From the NCBI RefSeq assembly GCF_020382885.2, contig NC_058496.1:7308501-7372500 (forward strand): a stretch of DNA of 64,000 bases, written 5' to 3'. Below the pieces are notes generated by a model. It worked only from the letters and a program-made list of their open reading frames with translations. It ran no database searches and was not told where the DNA came from. Shown here piece by piece: positions 46,675-59,100 of the stretch (position 1 is the stretch's first letter; the number at the start of each line of letters is the position of its first letter). The position numbers were made by a program, and so were the translations under genes. The stretch is from Scatophagus argus. Taxonomy: Eukaryota > Chordata > Actinopteri > Scatophagidae.

Positions 46675-46940
46675 TTAAAAATATCTAATTTATCGGGGCT
46701 GCTTGACAATTGCAGACCGAAACGTACCCATGCCGTGCTATAAATCCAGTATTTAGATTTGTTAGATCAATAAAATACACCTCGTTAACACTTTCCACAA
46801 AAAAACAAAACAAAAAACTCGTCTTTACGCTGATTAGAGTGACAGCCCGTATTCCTGCGCAGGCAGTAGTTTTCTGGGCAAAAGATGTCTCTTTAAACAC
46901 AGCGTGTCCTGGTGCTGACTAGTGAGTTTTCCCTCCCTCC

Positions 46941-46947
46941 TATATAA
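46941..46947 (+). promoter_or_regulatory. nefh: nefh TATA box
   Basis: TATATAAG preceded by a C/T-rich stretch. A start near 46970 would give a leader of about 30 bases to the ATG at 46999. TATA promoters are typical of neurofilament genes. Confidence 0.75.
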
Positions 46948-46998
46948 GCCCAGCGCTGCCCCTCCTGCTGCAGTCAGTTCTCCTCCGGCCTGGCCAAC

Positions 46999-49900
46999 AT
47001 GAGTTACTCGGTGGAGCACCACTTCTTCGGCACGACCCCGTACCGCAAGGCTCGGCCTGCGTCCGTGTCCTCCAGCGGCTTTCATTCCCAGCGCCGCCGC
47101 CCCACTTACAGCCAGCCGTCCTCCGTCGACAGCTTGGAGACCTTCAACGGCGACATGACGCGACGGAGCGAGAAGGAAATTCTGCAGACTCTGAACGACC
47201 GGTTCGCCGGCTACATCGACAAGGTGCGAAACCTGGAGATGCACAACCGCAAATTGGAGGCGGAAGCGGCAGCTTTGCGGCAGAGCCAGGCCGGGCGCGC
47301 CTCTATTGGCGAGCACTACGAGCGAGAGCTGGGCGACCTGAGGGGCCTCCTGCAGCAGCTGACCAGGGAGAAGGCCAGCGCGGCTCTGGAGCACGAGCAT
47401 CTGGAGGAGGACATCCAACACCTGAGGACCAGACTGGAGGATGAGGCGCGAAACCGGGAAGAGTTGGAGGCTGCCGCTCGCGCCATGAAAAAGTACGTTG
47501 AGGAGTGCCGGCTGGCGCGTGTGGATCTGGACAAGAAGCTCCGCGCCCTGGAGGAGGAGGACGCTTTTCTGAAGAAGAACCACGAGGAAGAAGTGGCCGA
47601 GCTCCTCGCGCAGATCCAGGGCGCGCAGGTGAGCTTTGACGTGCGGGACGCGCTGAAGGCAGACATCACCGGCGCACTGCGAGAGATTCGCGCGCAGCTC
47701 GACAGTCAAGCATCGAAGAGTTCAACGCACGCCGAGGAATGGTTTAAAGGTGGGTTGAGTCAAATAGAAAATGTTTCAATATCTTTTTGTTTTTAAAGCA
47801 CAGAGGAAGATCCAGGAGTGCTTGTCCTCTGTCCGTGGTGCTGAAGTCTGTAGACTGAAGAGTCACACTCCTGGGATTCACATTAAGGTTTAGACTTGAC
47901 CCTGTTGTACCTCATAAGCTGAGTTCAGGTGACTGAGCAGTGGCTTACGGTAGCTCGACATTATCAGTATCACTTTCTTTGTGATATGAGACCGTCAGCA
48001 CTGCAGCTATTAAGCATGACGACCTCTCGATCTCTGCAGCCCAACACATCCCGTCAGCAAACTTGGGACTGAGGGAGGTAGTAAAATCAAGAAAATCGAG
48101 GGGCAGATAGACAGAAAATGCAGAAAGTTCAGGATTTAAGTCATTTGACCTCCAGCTCGGGTGCTGCACCTCTCTGTGCGTCAGTGCAGCTTACTTAAAG
48201 CAAGCGCTGCAGGAGTGAGATGGCACACCGAAAGGAGACTGTGATTAATTTGCACTCTCGCTGGGGGTAACAGTGGGTGTGTGTGTGTGTTTTGCCTGCG
48301 CCCCATGTGTGCTGTGTGTGTGTGCTGTGTGTGTGTGTGTGTGTCTCTGGGTCTGAATGTCAACAAACAGAATCAATTTCAAGGTCACCGGCAGAGCAGA
48401 CAGTTAATGCCTCATCACTGGGCTCCTGCTTAAACAGTCATCTTTTCTGCTGTCGTGGTGGGAGGCCATGGGAGAAAGTTATACACGTAGATATGATGGA
48501 TGGACTTACTGAAGCGAGGCAGTGGGTGACACATCATCTCGGTACAACCCCCCATGTCAGAGTCCTCCTCACAATTACACTGCGAGAAGGTGGAAGATCA
48601 GACGCACACAGAGCTGCCCACCTCTGTGGTACATTTCACATACGCAGTCAACACACCTTTAAAGGCCAGCAGGACTTTTACCTGAACAACAGCTCGACTG
48701 CATGTCACAGAGCTTATTGATCTGTAGGGGGACGGTTGCTGTAGGTCTATATGCTGACATGATAGAACCAGTGAAAGGTGCCCACAGAATGACCTTCCCT
48801 GTGTGGTGTCCGGCTGACTGCAGCAGTGTGGCTCGTTCATGTTTGGAAGAGGGAGGGAGCTGAGTCAGACCACTGACTGACAGCTGGACTCTGTCAAGGT
48901 TACTCGGGCTCCCAGTGGCTCCATGAGGCCTTGTGGACAGGCCATGTCAAGGGTCTAAGGACCAAGATAAGTCTCTCTGAGTCTCTCTGTGCTCCAGTAG
49001 TGCAGGACACGTCAGACTATTTCGGGAAAAAGGCCTGTCGATGGCGTGACACAGCAAATGCGATTTACACCCTTTTGTATGTCATTTCTGCAGTGCGTGT
49101 GGAGCGTCTGTCTGACGCTGCTAGGTCTAACCAGGATGCCCTTCGCGGGTCCCAGGAGGAGATCGCTGAGTACCGTCGTCAGCTCCAGAGTCGCACTATT
49201 GAGCTGGAGACTCTTCGAGGAACCAAGGAGTCGCTGGAGAGGCAGCGTATGGAGAGTGAAGACAGACACCATGATGACCTCAACTCACTACAGGCAAGAA
49301 ATCAACACACACATCTCACTGGTCTTTCAGGGTGGGACCCAGTATACATATTCTTTCTTCTTTCATAACATCAGCATGACACTGCGTCTTATCTTTTTGC
49401 AGGAGACCATCAATCAGCTGGACAATGAGCTGAAAACAACCAAATGGGAGATGGCCAGCCAGCTGAGAGACTACCAGGAGCTTCTGAATGTGAAGATGGC
49501 TCTAGATATTGAGATTGCAGCTTACAGGTTGGTCAGATTTTATTGGAGAGGACATTTTCACTGACTGCAGAGGACATTTTCACTGACGGTGTGGCTTTGT
49601 ATTTGAACAGGAAATTACTGGAGGGAGAAGAGAATCGCTTCGTGTCGGGAGGCAGTCCATACTCTTACCTGGAGAGCAGAATCTCTACCCACTTCAAAGT
49701 GAAAGGAGAGGAAATCTCAGACACGGTCATTGTGGAGGAACAGACGGATGAGACCCAGGTGACAGAGGTGACAGAGGAGGCAGAGGAGGAGGAAGAGGAG
49801 GAGAAGAAAGAAGCAGAAGAGGCAGGAGAGGAAGAAGAGGGAGGTGAGGAAGCAAAAGAAGAGGAGGGCGAAGGTGAGGCAGAAGAAGAAAAGGAAGAGC

Positions 49901-50862
49901 AAGGAGAGGGAGAAGAGGAGAAGGAGGAAGAAAAGGGAGAGGAGGAGAAGGGTGAAGAGGGTGAGAAGAAGGGAGAGGAGGAGGAGGCAGGTGAGGAGGA
50001 AGATAAGTCCAAATCTCCAGAGAAGGTTGCATCCCCTCCTTCAAAGTCCCCTCAACCTAAATCTCCTGCTGTCAAATCACCAGAATCTAAATCGCCAGAA
50101 TCTAAATCACCAGCCGCCAAATCACCTGATAAGTCACCTCCGGCCAAATCTCCTGCTGGAGATGAGTCAAAGTCACCTGCACCAAAATCCCCTGAATCTA
50201 AATCTCCTCCTCCCAAGACCCCTGAACCAAAGTCTCCAGAAAAAGAGAAGGCCAAGCCTGTCGCTGCCAAAGACTCCTCTAAAGAGGAGAAGAAAGAGGA
50301 GAAGCCTCAACCTGTCAAGGAGGAGAAGAAAGAGGAAGAGCAACCTGTAAAGGAAGAGAAGAAGCAAGAACCTAAGGAGAAAGAGCCAGCAAAGGCAGAC
50401 AAACCTGACACAAAGAAGGAGAGCAAAGCAGATGAAGCACCAAAGACGGATGACACCTCGAAACCTGCTGCTCCCAGCAAACCTGCAGAGGACAAACCTG
50501 CCCCCAAGTCTGAGCCTAAAGAGAGCTCCCCTCCTGCCAAGGAGGAGAAACCCCCGGCTCCTAAACCAGAGAAAGCCGAGCCTGAGCCTGCGAAGCCTGC
50601 CCCTAAAGCAGAGCCTGAGAAAACAGAGGACAAGAAGGAGGAGAAGAAGCCAGAAGAGAAGAAGCCAGAGGAGAAGAAGCCAGAGGAGTCAGCACCTAAA
50701 GCCAAACCTGAGAAAACAGAGACCAAGAAAGAGGAGAAGAAACCAGAAGAGAAAAAGGAGAGCAGTAAAGAGGAGGTGAGAGAAGGAGGGAAATCAGAAA
50801 AAGCAGAGAAATCTTCTGGCACTGAGTCAAAGGAGAGCAAGGAGGAGAAGGCCAAGAAGTAA
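46999..50862 (+). CDS. nefh: Neurofilament heavy polypeptide (type IV intermediate filament)
   Basis: Axonal intermediate filament subunit. Exons are 46999-47749, 49094-49293, 49403-49527 and 49611-50862, in frame to 775 residues (human 1,020). Head is residues 1-56, Ser/Arg-rich. The coiled-coil rod is about 57-367, from [24 protein letters not shown] to the helix-termination motif [11 protein letters not shown]. The tail has a near-pure Glu segment (about 414-490), a KSP segment (about 493-568) with 13 KSP and one KTP phosphorylation motifs, then a Lys/Glu/Pro segment ending [20 protein letters not shown], which resembles the human NEFH end. KSP tail, [14 protein letters not shown] and the neighbour thoc5 (as in human 22q12) decide NEFH over NEFM/NEFL. 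Intron 2 starts with GC. The low-complexity tail opens long spurious frames on the opposite strand. Confidence 0.94.
47825..47845 (-). promoter_or_regulatory. nefh: RE1/NRSE, predicted REST binding site in nefh intron 1
   Basis: Minus-strand TTCAGCACCACGGACAG is followed by AGGA. It agrees with the 21-base RE1 consensus at 18 positions, including every base of both core halves. It sits 75 bases into intron 1. REST silences neuronal genes outside neurons, so this placement in a neurofilament gene makes functional sense. Confidence 0.75.
48277..48345 (+). repeat. (GT)n-rich tract in nefh intron 1
   Basis: Two GT runs with short interruptions (48276-48291, 48305-48345). Simple repeat; no frame of interest. 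Confidence 0.9.
49547..49587 (+). repeat. nefh: 22-bp tandem duplication inside nefh intron 3
   Basis: The 19-base block AGAGGACATTTTCACTGAC occurs at 49547-49565 and 49569-49587, separated by TGC, within an 83-base intron (49528-49610). Each copy carries CACTGAC, a good branch-point match, and the junction makes a CTGCAG acceptor-like site at 49570. Confidence 0.9.
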
Positions 50863-51471
50863 GACTGATAAGTTGTGATTCCGAGCATGAGGAGAGGAGG
50901 ACGTGGAGATGCCAAAGAACTGTGAGGGAGAAAATAGCAGGAGAAAGCAGACGGACACATGACTGTCCAATGCAAAGCCGCTGATGGTATGTAAGCAATA
51001 GTGATTTCTGTAGCAAACAATCCCCTGCTCCCTAAGTATGGCCATTACACACCCCTGATGCTTCTGATGTGTGACTGTAGTGAATGCAGAATGCTCTAAA
51101 CTCTATCTGAATGTGACAACCGCCCTTAATGAATAACAAGTGCATTTAAAGCGAATCCCACCGTCAGGGGGTCGCAGGGGCCTGCTGTACCTACACAAGC
51201 CTTCAAGGGTAGAGATGTCAAAACAATGTAAAGCTAAAGATTGTGACCGATATTGAATATTTAAGAAAAATGTATATTTAAGCAGATATAAATGTCTGTT
51301 ATATTTACAGATACATAAACACGAAAGACTTGAATTTTGCTTGTTGTGCACCTTAACGCAGCTTCTCCTGACAGGTGAACTGCAGCGTCTCACTCTTCTG
51401 ATCTGCGATGCTAGGACAACAATGACTGTGCTATGTATAAACTGCTGAGAATATGCAATATGAAACAGATA

Positions 51472-51477
51472 AATAAA
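51472..51477 (+). terminator. nefh: Poly(A) signal of nefh (AATAAA)
   Basis: AATAAA 610 bases after the nefh stop codon. The 3'UTR (50863 to about 51495) shows no other feature I can name. Confidence 0.7.
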
Positions 51478-51495
51478 GACTGAAAAATCAAACAC

Positions 51496-52985
51496 GCAAG
51501 ACTTCTCTTAATGTGTTCGACCTGCAAGAAAAGATCCACAGCACACTGACCCAAAGAGAAGACTTATGAGTCAGATGTGTGAGGAGTAATCGTGAGAGGT
51601 GTGAGGCCCAAAGGTAAACGCTGACAGTAGCTGCACTGCATTGCGGCTAAGGAGAGGGGGAGCTGTGCCCACCCACGGCAGCCAGCCCACCCTTCCTCAC
51701 ATCCCAGAGACCTCGCTCATGTATAAATCAGGATCAGTGCTGCCTGCTTGCACACAAGACTCCACTCCCTCTTAGTTTCCAGCTCTGCGTCACTGCAAAG
51801 AGGAAAGTTCACACACAGAAGAAGTGACTTTGAAATCCTCCCTCCTAACATTGATTTCATTATTATTAGTTCATGATTCTCATTATTAAAGAATTTCTTC
51901 TCGGGGATAAATAGAGGAATTCTGATTCTGATTATCAGTTATGTGACAGACTGAATATTGAGCTAACATTAAGAGCAGAACAGGCTTTCACTTTGCAACA
52001 TTTATGAGGGAATTCAAATTCTGTTTTTTGCCATGTGGCATAGATTTCTACAATCCTTCACAGAAAAAGGTGCATCTAAATATTTAATAGGTTTGACTAA
52101 TAATTGCAACACCTGTTTGGAAGGGATCCATGTCTATTTCAAGCAGATAAACAGTTAAACTGAAGCCACTGACAAACCTTTTTGTCGACACACCAGGAGA
52201 TGATGATCATGATGATCTCGGTATCCCCTTCAAATTAAACCCTTTGCTTCTGTTAGACGCTTTGTGCAAATGGGACCAGCAGCCACATCATCAACAGGTG
52301 GAAGTTTCTTTTGCTCTCCAGCAGTACATTTGAATAACATTTTTCTGGAACAGTCACTTTATCTGCAATCACATCAGTTCAGACAGCTCTCAGCAGGTTT
52401 TTCAAGTGAACAGCTGTGGAGCCATTCAGCCGTGACGCCATGCAGCCGTAACAAACTACCATCTCAATTTGCTTGTCTTCTTAACTGATAATTCTGATTT
52501 CTTTCCAAGACAATTCTACACTTGCCTTCTAATTTTATCCTGTACATCCTTATCCATAAATCTATGATGCATTAACGTCTGGATTAAATTACACCCGGCT
52601 GGATTTTCTCTCTAATGTGCAAGAGAACATGAATAATGTTTTCTCCCAACTAATCATAAAAGAAGCCTAATCCTAGATGGAGCTGTCATCAGTATGCTGA
52701 ATAGCCTTTTTCTGTTTCGAGCACAGCATCCGGTATGATGAATGAAAGGTCAAAGGCTAACAATATGCCAAATATCATATTCCATGTGCATAATCCTCGG
52801 GGGAAATGACTCAGCTCATTGTAGCACCGGACCACAATGGCATAATAATCAGGTAGTGCAGAAGACACTTAAAAATAGAGCAGCACAGAGACATGAAGAG
52901 AGGAAGGCAGAGGGATAAAACATTTGGACTCCACAACAAAGCATACATGTAACAGAGCCTTAAACAGACCAGATGCATTCATCGT
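51496..52985. other. Intergenic region between convergent nefh and thoc5
   Basis: Holds a LINE-type 3' tail (51890-51936) and otherwise unique sequence. A stretch at about 52600-52870 is dense in transcription-factor-like motifs: AAAGGTCAAAGG (nuclear-receptor DR1-like, near 52747) and ATGACTCAGC (MAF/AP-1-like, near 52806). No coding exon. Confidence 0.5.
51890..51936 (+). repeat. 3' tail of a fish LINE or tail-sharing SINE (second copy)
   Basis: GAATTTCTTCTCGGGGATAA then ATAGAGGAATTCTGATTCTGATTA. The same tail family as 41688-41737. No element body is recognisable upstream. Confidence 0.6.
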
Positions 52986-53001
52986 CCATCAAAGTGTTGT
53001 T

Positions 53002-53007
53002 TTTATT
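53002..53007 (-). terminator. thoc5: Likely poly(A) signal of thoc5
   Basis: Plus-strand TTTATT about 110 bases beyond the thoc5 stop, giving a short 3'UTR. Confidence 0.55.
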
Positions 53008-53114
53008 TTCAAACTATTATAAAGACTTTTAAAAAGGGTGTGTCAAAAAGTCAAAAAAGACAGGCTTTAGGGAAACTGATGTAAATTACAGTACGGAGAA
53101 TGATGTGAGCAGAT

Positions 53115-56100
53115 TTAGCGGTGACTGAAGAAGCCCTGAGGATGGTTGTACTTGAATGGCTTCAGACGATTTGGACCCCTGGGAAAGAAATAAAGAGATG
53201 TCTGAGATAAAGTAGATCTGTTCAGATACTAACGGTGTCTTCAACCGAATGTGTAAAGACTTTAAAATCAGTTGGTGACCGTGTACCTCACAGTGCGCAA
53301 ACACATCTTCTCTCGGGGAAACTCCCGTGGCCCCTCCACGCCATCGTCTTGTCCTTCAGTCTCCAAATAAACATCCAGACAGACACACAGGCGTGAAATC
53401 TGATTGGTCAGGAGCTGGTGTCCCGGACGTGGTCCCTGTAGCTCATTTTTGAACACGTTCACTTCGCTCTCCATGGCCTAGAAAAAGGCAATGCAGTTAG
53501 GGCCTGAAAAAAGCTAGCTATAAAAAGAGCACTTATGGAAACGTGTCACCAATACTGAAATGTTCATACTCGAAGGTTGTCATCAGTGCGTCCACTCCGC
53601 TCTCCCTTCCAGCTGAGGGAGAGGGAGAAAAGAGGAGAGACTTCAGGGTAACGGGGATTCAGCACCACAGGGGCCTGGAGACGAGCTGAGGAAGGAAAAG
53701 ATTGAGTGTGGTGGTTTATAAGAGATAAATAAAAGTCAGACAATCAATACCGGCCAATTCATTCAATCATCAGTGCTAGCATTTACCTGTGCCCCTCTCC
53801 ACCACACCCATAAAGTACAGATCAGTCTCCTTTGCCAGTCCAGCATCAGTTACATGCCGTGTGTAAGGCAAATCCTACCGAGACAAGAAAGAGAATTATC
53901 AGCGAGATGTTCTGCATGTTGTTTTTTTGCATGCATATTATTAGAACAGTTGATTCAAAATATCTGTACATCCATGTATAAATATGTGTGTATACCTTGT
54001 AGTCCTCGTAGGTGATAGTGGTCCAGCGAGCTAAACGGGACATGATCTTGGCAGGGAACAGGTGCTGACACTCACTGGAGACCGGGATGATGCTGTGCTC
54101 TGAGGACATGAGTACAAACAATCTTAGTCAGAATCTCTCCTCTTCTTCGGGTCTATTTAATGTGTGGTTGTCAAACTAAAATGTACCTAAAGAGGCAAAC
54201 TGTTTGTGCAAGGCCAAGCGGGACTGCACTCGTCCCCTCAGCAGCTTCATGGTGCTCTCCATTTGGCTGGCACTCAGAGAACTGCCCACACACACACCCT
54301 GGTAAAACAAGAGTGTATACCGACATGATACAGCAGTAACACACTGAACCGGCGCTCAAATGGGATAATACTTGATCTCAACACACACCTCTGAAGAATC
54401 AGTGGGAAAGTGTAGTCCTCCCAGACTCTGAACCCACATGTAGGGATGTCCAAGCTCCTCCACATAATCAGCAAAGCAAACAATGCTAGAAGGGAACTAT
54501 GGGTTAATTCTGCAGGAATTTTGTTAAATTCAGTGGTGTGGCAGGTACACATCTTCTAATCTACTCACCCGACTTTATCAAACTGGTAGCGATTAGCTGG
54601 ATTGGGTGTTTCTCGTCCATGGTCATTGGTGTAAAGACAACTCAGCAGAGTTTCTGATTTCAGCAGATCTCTGCAAAAGAAGACATCATTAGACTTTCCT
54701 TTTAGGGACACAGAAAGGGAGACGAATGCCACACACTCTTAGACGCACCCTGCGCTGATGGCTGTGCTGAGATCTGTGGCGGTGGAGACCTTGGTCTTGA
54801 CAGTCATAATGTTCAGATTCATCAGGTAGTAGAAGTACAGATGGAGGACGCTGCCATCTGTGGAGACATGATCGGTAACACACCGTCCTGAACTAATCAA
54901 TTACTAGCTTAATTCAATTCTCCCCACGCCCCACATTTTTCATTAATCCTCCCAGTGAATGTCCCCCAGGGTTTACTTTACACTGCAGTGTATTACAGAG
55001 CAATAACAGGGTGTGGTTATGACGGCAGCTAATGGCACCCAGGAGACGCATGCTATGCTGATGGTCACCATTCACACTCCACTTACTGCTGAACCCAGTG
55101 ACACTCACAGACTCCCAGGTTCCTTGCTTTTTGTTTTTTTTCCTTCCTTTCACTGCAGTAACCTGACTGCTGCAGCTGGCAGCAATAAAGATAACTGGGG
55201 AGGAGGGAGGGACGCACTAGAAATAAAAGCATAGGTTAGGAGAAAAACTGGTGATGAGAAAATATGCCTACAGCACGTGGTGGGTGTTGCAGACCCACGC
55301 TGGTGCAAGCATCTCTCTCACCTCTCTCCCTCCTCCCCCTTTAGGTAGAGTTACGCCTGCAATGCAGATCTCCCTATAACCTGTCACTATTCCCTCTGTT
55401 GCCACCAGAGGGAACACGAGGGTCAAGCGGTGTCATGACATGACTGCAGAGTGGGTCACGGTCACTTTATTTCACATGCTATCACGTATGCATAGTGTTA
55501 CCACGATACACAGTACAGCTACGGTCATATTACAGGGAATGAAAAGCAGATGATTTGTAAATACTTCAAATGGATTTAAATGTGCTGGGTAAAGACAGTG
55601 AAGGGTCTGTGCGCACAAAACGGACTGACACTAAAATCTTATGTCATGAATAATGCAGAATGACTTACCTTTACACTTGAGGTCTAAGCAGAGGGAAAGA
55701 GGGTGCCTCTTCAGCATCTCCCGTCTTTTGTCGTCCAGTTGGCCGCCTGTGGTTGGCCTCCTCCTCTTCTGTCAAACAAGAACAAAAAGCAAAGGAAAGA
55801 GGAGGTGAATAGAAATAAAGCAAAACAAAGCATGTCTGACAGTGTGGCATATCAAATAAACATATAAATAAAAATCAATTTGCATCAAATACCAGCTGCA
55901 CTTAGCACTGCTAGCCTCTATTATTACAAATAACAGAGGGAGCAGGCAGGAAGTAGTTGAAGTTGTTTGAGATTAAAAAAAAAAAGGATAGTGGTGTTTG
56001 AGAGGAGTTGTCATATGAAGGCAGCAAAAGACCAAATTGAGGTTACAACAAAATAATACACATTTCTGTCATATCTAGAGCAAAACCCCGACAGACAATC

Positions 56101-59100
56101 TCACAACAAAATCGCGTGCATGCCCGAGGTAGGCTCAGGTTACAGTCACCTAGCCATTCTTGGTAAAAAAAAAATTCCCAGAATCCCCAAGCTGGCACTT
56201 GTCCGGATGCAGGAAGTGATCGATATGTGCTGCTTCCCAACCCACCAGACCGCAATGTTTGACAGCTAAGGCTCCAGAGACAGTTTCTGTGTCCATTGCA
56301 GAGACGGGCACATTCGTTGAACTCAGTGACCTGAGGGTGTTAAGTGTCTGCGCAAGTGTGTGTTGGAAGAAAGGCCAGGTCGGAGACTCACCGTTTTCTC
56401 TTGCTCCTCCTCTGCATCTGAATCACTCTCATCATCTGGATGAAACCAAAACACATAATACTTTGTTATTTTTTGTTGGGGATGCATCTCTCATAAATTG
56501 AAATTACATAACAGGGCACAACAGAAAAATGATCAGCACAGCAAAGCTAAGTGTTTCTGTGCCACGTGCATATGCTCTCTGTGTGTATAGTAGTGTTTGT
56601 ACCCTGGGAATCATCCGGAGGTTTGGACAGGGCCTTGGCCTCATCCACATCGCCACTGATTGAGACACTCAGGTTCTTGTCTAAAATGGAAACAAGAAAA
56701 AATCAGTGACACTCGAGGCTTACAGCATGCAAACAAAAACCTCTTTCAGTCATTATTACTCACCACAGGCCTGGCCATAGGCATTGGCTTGAACAAACAG
56801 GACGTAAAGAGGTGGAGGCAAGTGGCGGGCAATCTCTGTCTGCTTCTGGGTCTGTTCAAATGGCATGGACAGGTACTGTTGCACTGGGAGAGAGGCCTGT
56901 GAAAGACGAGAAAGTATATGTCCATTCCACGGATCCGTAACAAAGTTTGATCAGGCTCCACAGAACACTTTTCTCCAAAAAAAAAAAAAAAAAAGTAATA
57001 AGAAAAGGAATAAAACTTTCAATGTCATAAATAATAAAGCAACAGAACATTTCCACAACATTTTGCAAAATCAATGTTTTGAGCTGTTGAGGCTGGAATG
57101 TTCACAGAATGAAAGTGTGGTCCTATCAGAACCTTCATAATATGGCACCCAGATAGTTGTTATACCTGCATGATGGCATTGAGTCCTGGCTGCAAACTGG
57201 TCAGATGTTCCTTCTTCACCTCGATGCCCTTCTGGATCTTCTCCTTTGTAGCCTGTAACTCCTTGTACTTCTCTGCCAACCTGTGTCCAAACACCAACTG
57301 TTAAGGGATGCTTTGTGCTCCCCAAAGGATGAAAACTGTTTCTGACCACGGCATGCTACTAACGTAATGTGCCGCGTGCAGGTTTGCATACCTCTTCCTC
57401 TGTTCAAGCTCCCAGTCCAGTCGCGCCAGCGTGAGTTGGTGGGGATCATTTTTTGTGAGGTGGGGCCTGGAAATCTCCGGTGGCGCCTCCTGGTAAAACT
57501 CTTCCTCAGACACCAAGTCTATTTCCTCATGTTTAGACCTGGATCAGGAATAGGCATGTTAGTTCGGCATTCTGAGCTTATTTTGTGTATTAAAAGTCCT
57601 ATATAGTTAATGTTTATTATTAATACCAACATGGAAGTGTACACTTCTTACATCAATGTCATGTACCATGAACAGTGGAAGCAACAAGTCACACTTAAAA
57701 ACTTTACTCTCTACCTACAGATTCTGTGTATCTTTTTAGGCACGTAATTATTTATTATTATTTTGAGAACATACTGGGTGATTATAACTCTAACACTGGT
57801 GAAAAGAAGTAGAGAGTCTTTATTTCTAGGGTTGTTGTGATGTGAATTTTGTAATATTTCTTACATTAAAGCAATACATGAACAAAACCTGCTTTTGTGC
57901 TTCTTATATGTAATGATTGCTTGAATTCAGTAAATTCCCATGGCCAGCATTTTAACTTGATCTCAAGTACATTTAAAGCAAATCTGCAGTTGAAGCAAAA
58001 TATTTTGTACTAACTTGAATTCCAGGCACTTGCTGATCTCCTTCTGAAGATGCAGAACTTCATAGAGCAGATTCTGTAACTGAAGGTGCAGCACATCCAC
58101 TCGTTGCTTTGCCTGAAAGAAAAAAAAAAATCAGTAGGTTTTTAAGGCTGGTTTTAAAACGCAACCGAGGTGACCCCAGGAAAGATGCATGCCAAACAAT
58201 GTGCCAAGAATGAGAAACAGGATTCAATAAGAACAAGGATCAAAGAGCAGGACCCCAATTGGATCAATAAATTCTGAACGAAAGCAAACCTGAGGGTGTG
58301 TACACTTTCTCTGCTGACAGTGAGAACTACCGCATTTAGGTGTTATAAGTAGAAACAAAGTGCTCAGTACTGAAATCGCCTTTCCTGGTCAGCACGAAAA
58401 GGAGATGAGGCAGCAGTTTTTTGGCAAATGAATGGAACAGTATGAATTTAGCTGAAGATAGTATTGCTTTTAATATTTCATAAATATTGGACAGCATTGG
58501 AGAGTTGTGTGGGAGTTACCTCCTGTGTCTGGTCTCGGCCTCTCTTTAGTCGCATATGAGCCAGACGGTTGAGTTTTTTCAGATTCATGAAGTGGATGCA
58601 GCTCTGCATACGTTTCTGCTCCACCTCAGCACACTGAGAACAGAAACAACAGGTTAGACTTCATCATTGTTAGTTAGAACACAGGATCAAGTATGTTTGG
58701 GATCATATAAAAAATCCTATGACTTAGAAGATTAACAGTACCACAAACTGCACATATAATGTTTCTACTGTGGTAGAAATCATCACTTTGATGAGTTTAA
58801 CTAGTTTACAAGGTGACTACATAATTAACTAAAAACTTTGAAATCTGTCTATAACGACAGAGTAGTTTTCATCGGTATCTTAAATGTGGGATTCTTACCC
58901 CCTCCTTGGCTCCGTTGGCTTTAAGATCCTGGATCTCACTCATGAGGGTGGCCAAACTCTCACATGACTCCTTGAACTGCAGGTAGTCCTGCTCAGGGTC
59001 CCTGCCGTCCAGCTCCACCTCCTCACTATACACACGCACGTCCTGAAAAATAATAATTAAAAACACTACATAAATCCTGAGTCCATCACCACACAACCAG

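Larger units (their letters stand above)
44408..46940. other. Intergenic region between divergent fancg and nefh
   Basis: This is the fancg 5' flank (GTTAGC at 44425, GC-rich leader) and the nefh upstream region. No coding exon seen. Contents: two CTCF-like motifs (44517-44583), a pyrimidine-rich stretch at 44940-45120, GT and GA runs at 46448-46472, and a 12-bp-arm hairpin at 46646-46674. Confidence 0.6.

Noticed and set aside
46834-47709. 291-codon open frame on the minus strand
   Set aside because: Mirror of GC-rich nefh exon 1; no recognisable protein, and the plus frame is the known filament rod.
46999-50862. nefm or nefl instead of nefh
   Set aside because: The tail has repeated KSP and the NEFH-like C-terminus, and the next gene is thoc5, the NEFH neighbour in human.
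50307-51020. 237-codon open frame on the minus strand, Ser/Phe/Leu-rich
   Set aside because: Complement of the KEP/KSP codon runs of nefh exon 4; low complexity, no homology, no splice or promoter context.
55385-55415. CTCF-like GCCACCAGAGGGAAC in thoc5 intron
   Set aside because: Single partial match without a partner or context; too weak to list as a site.
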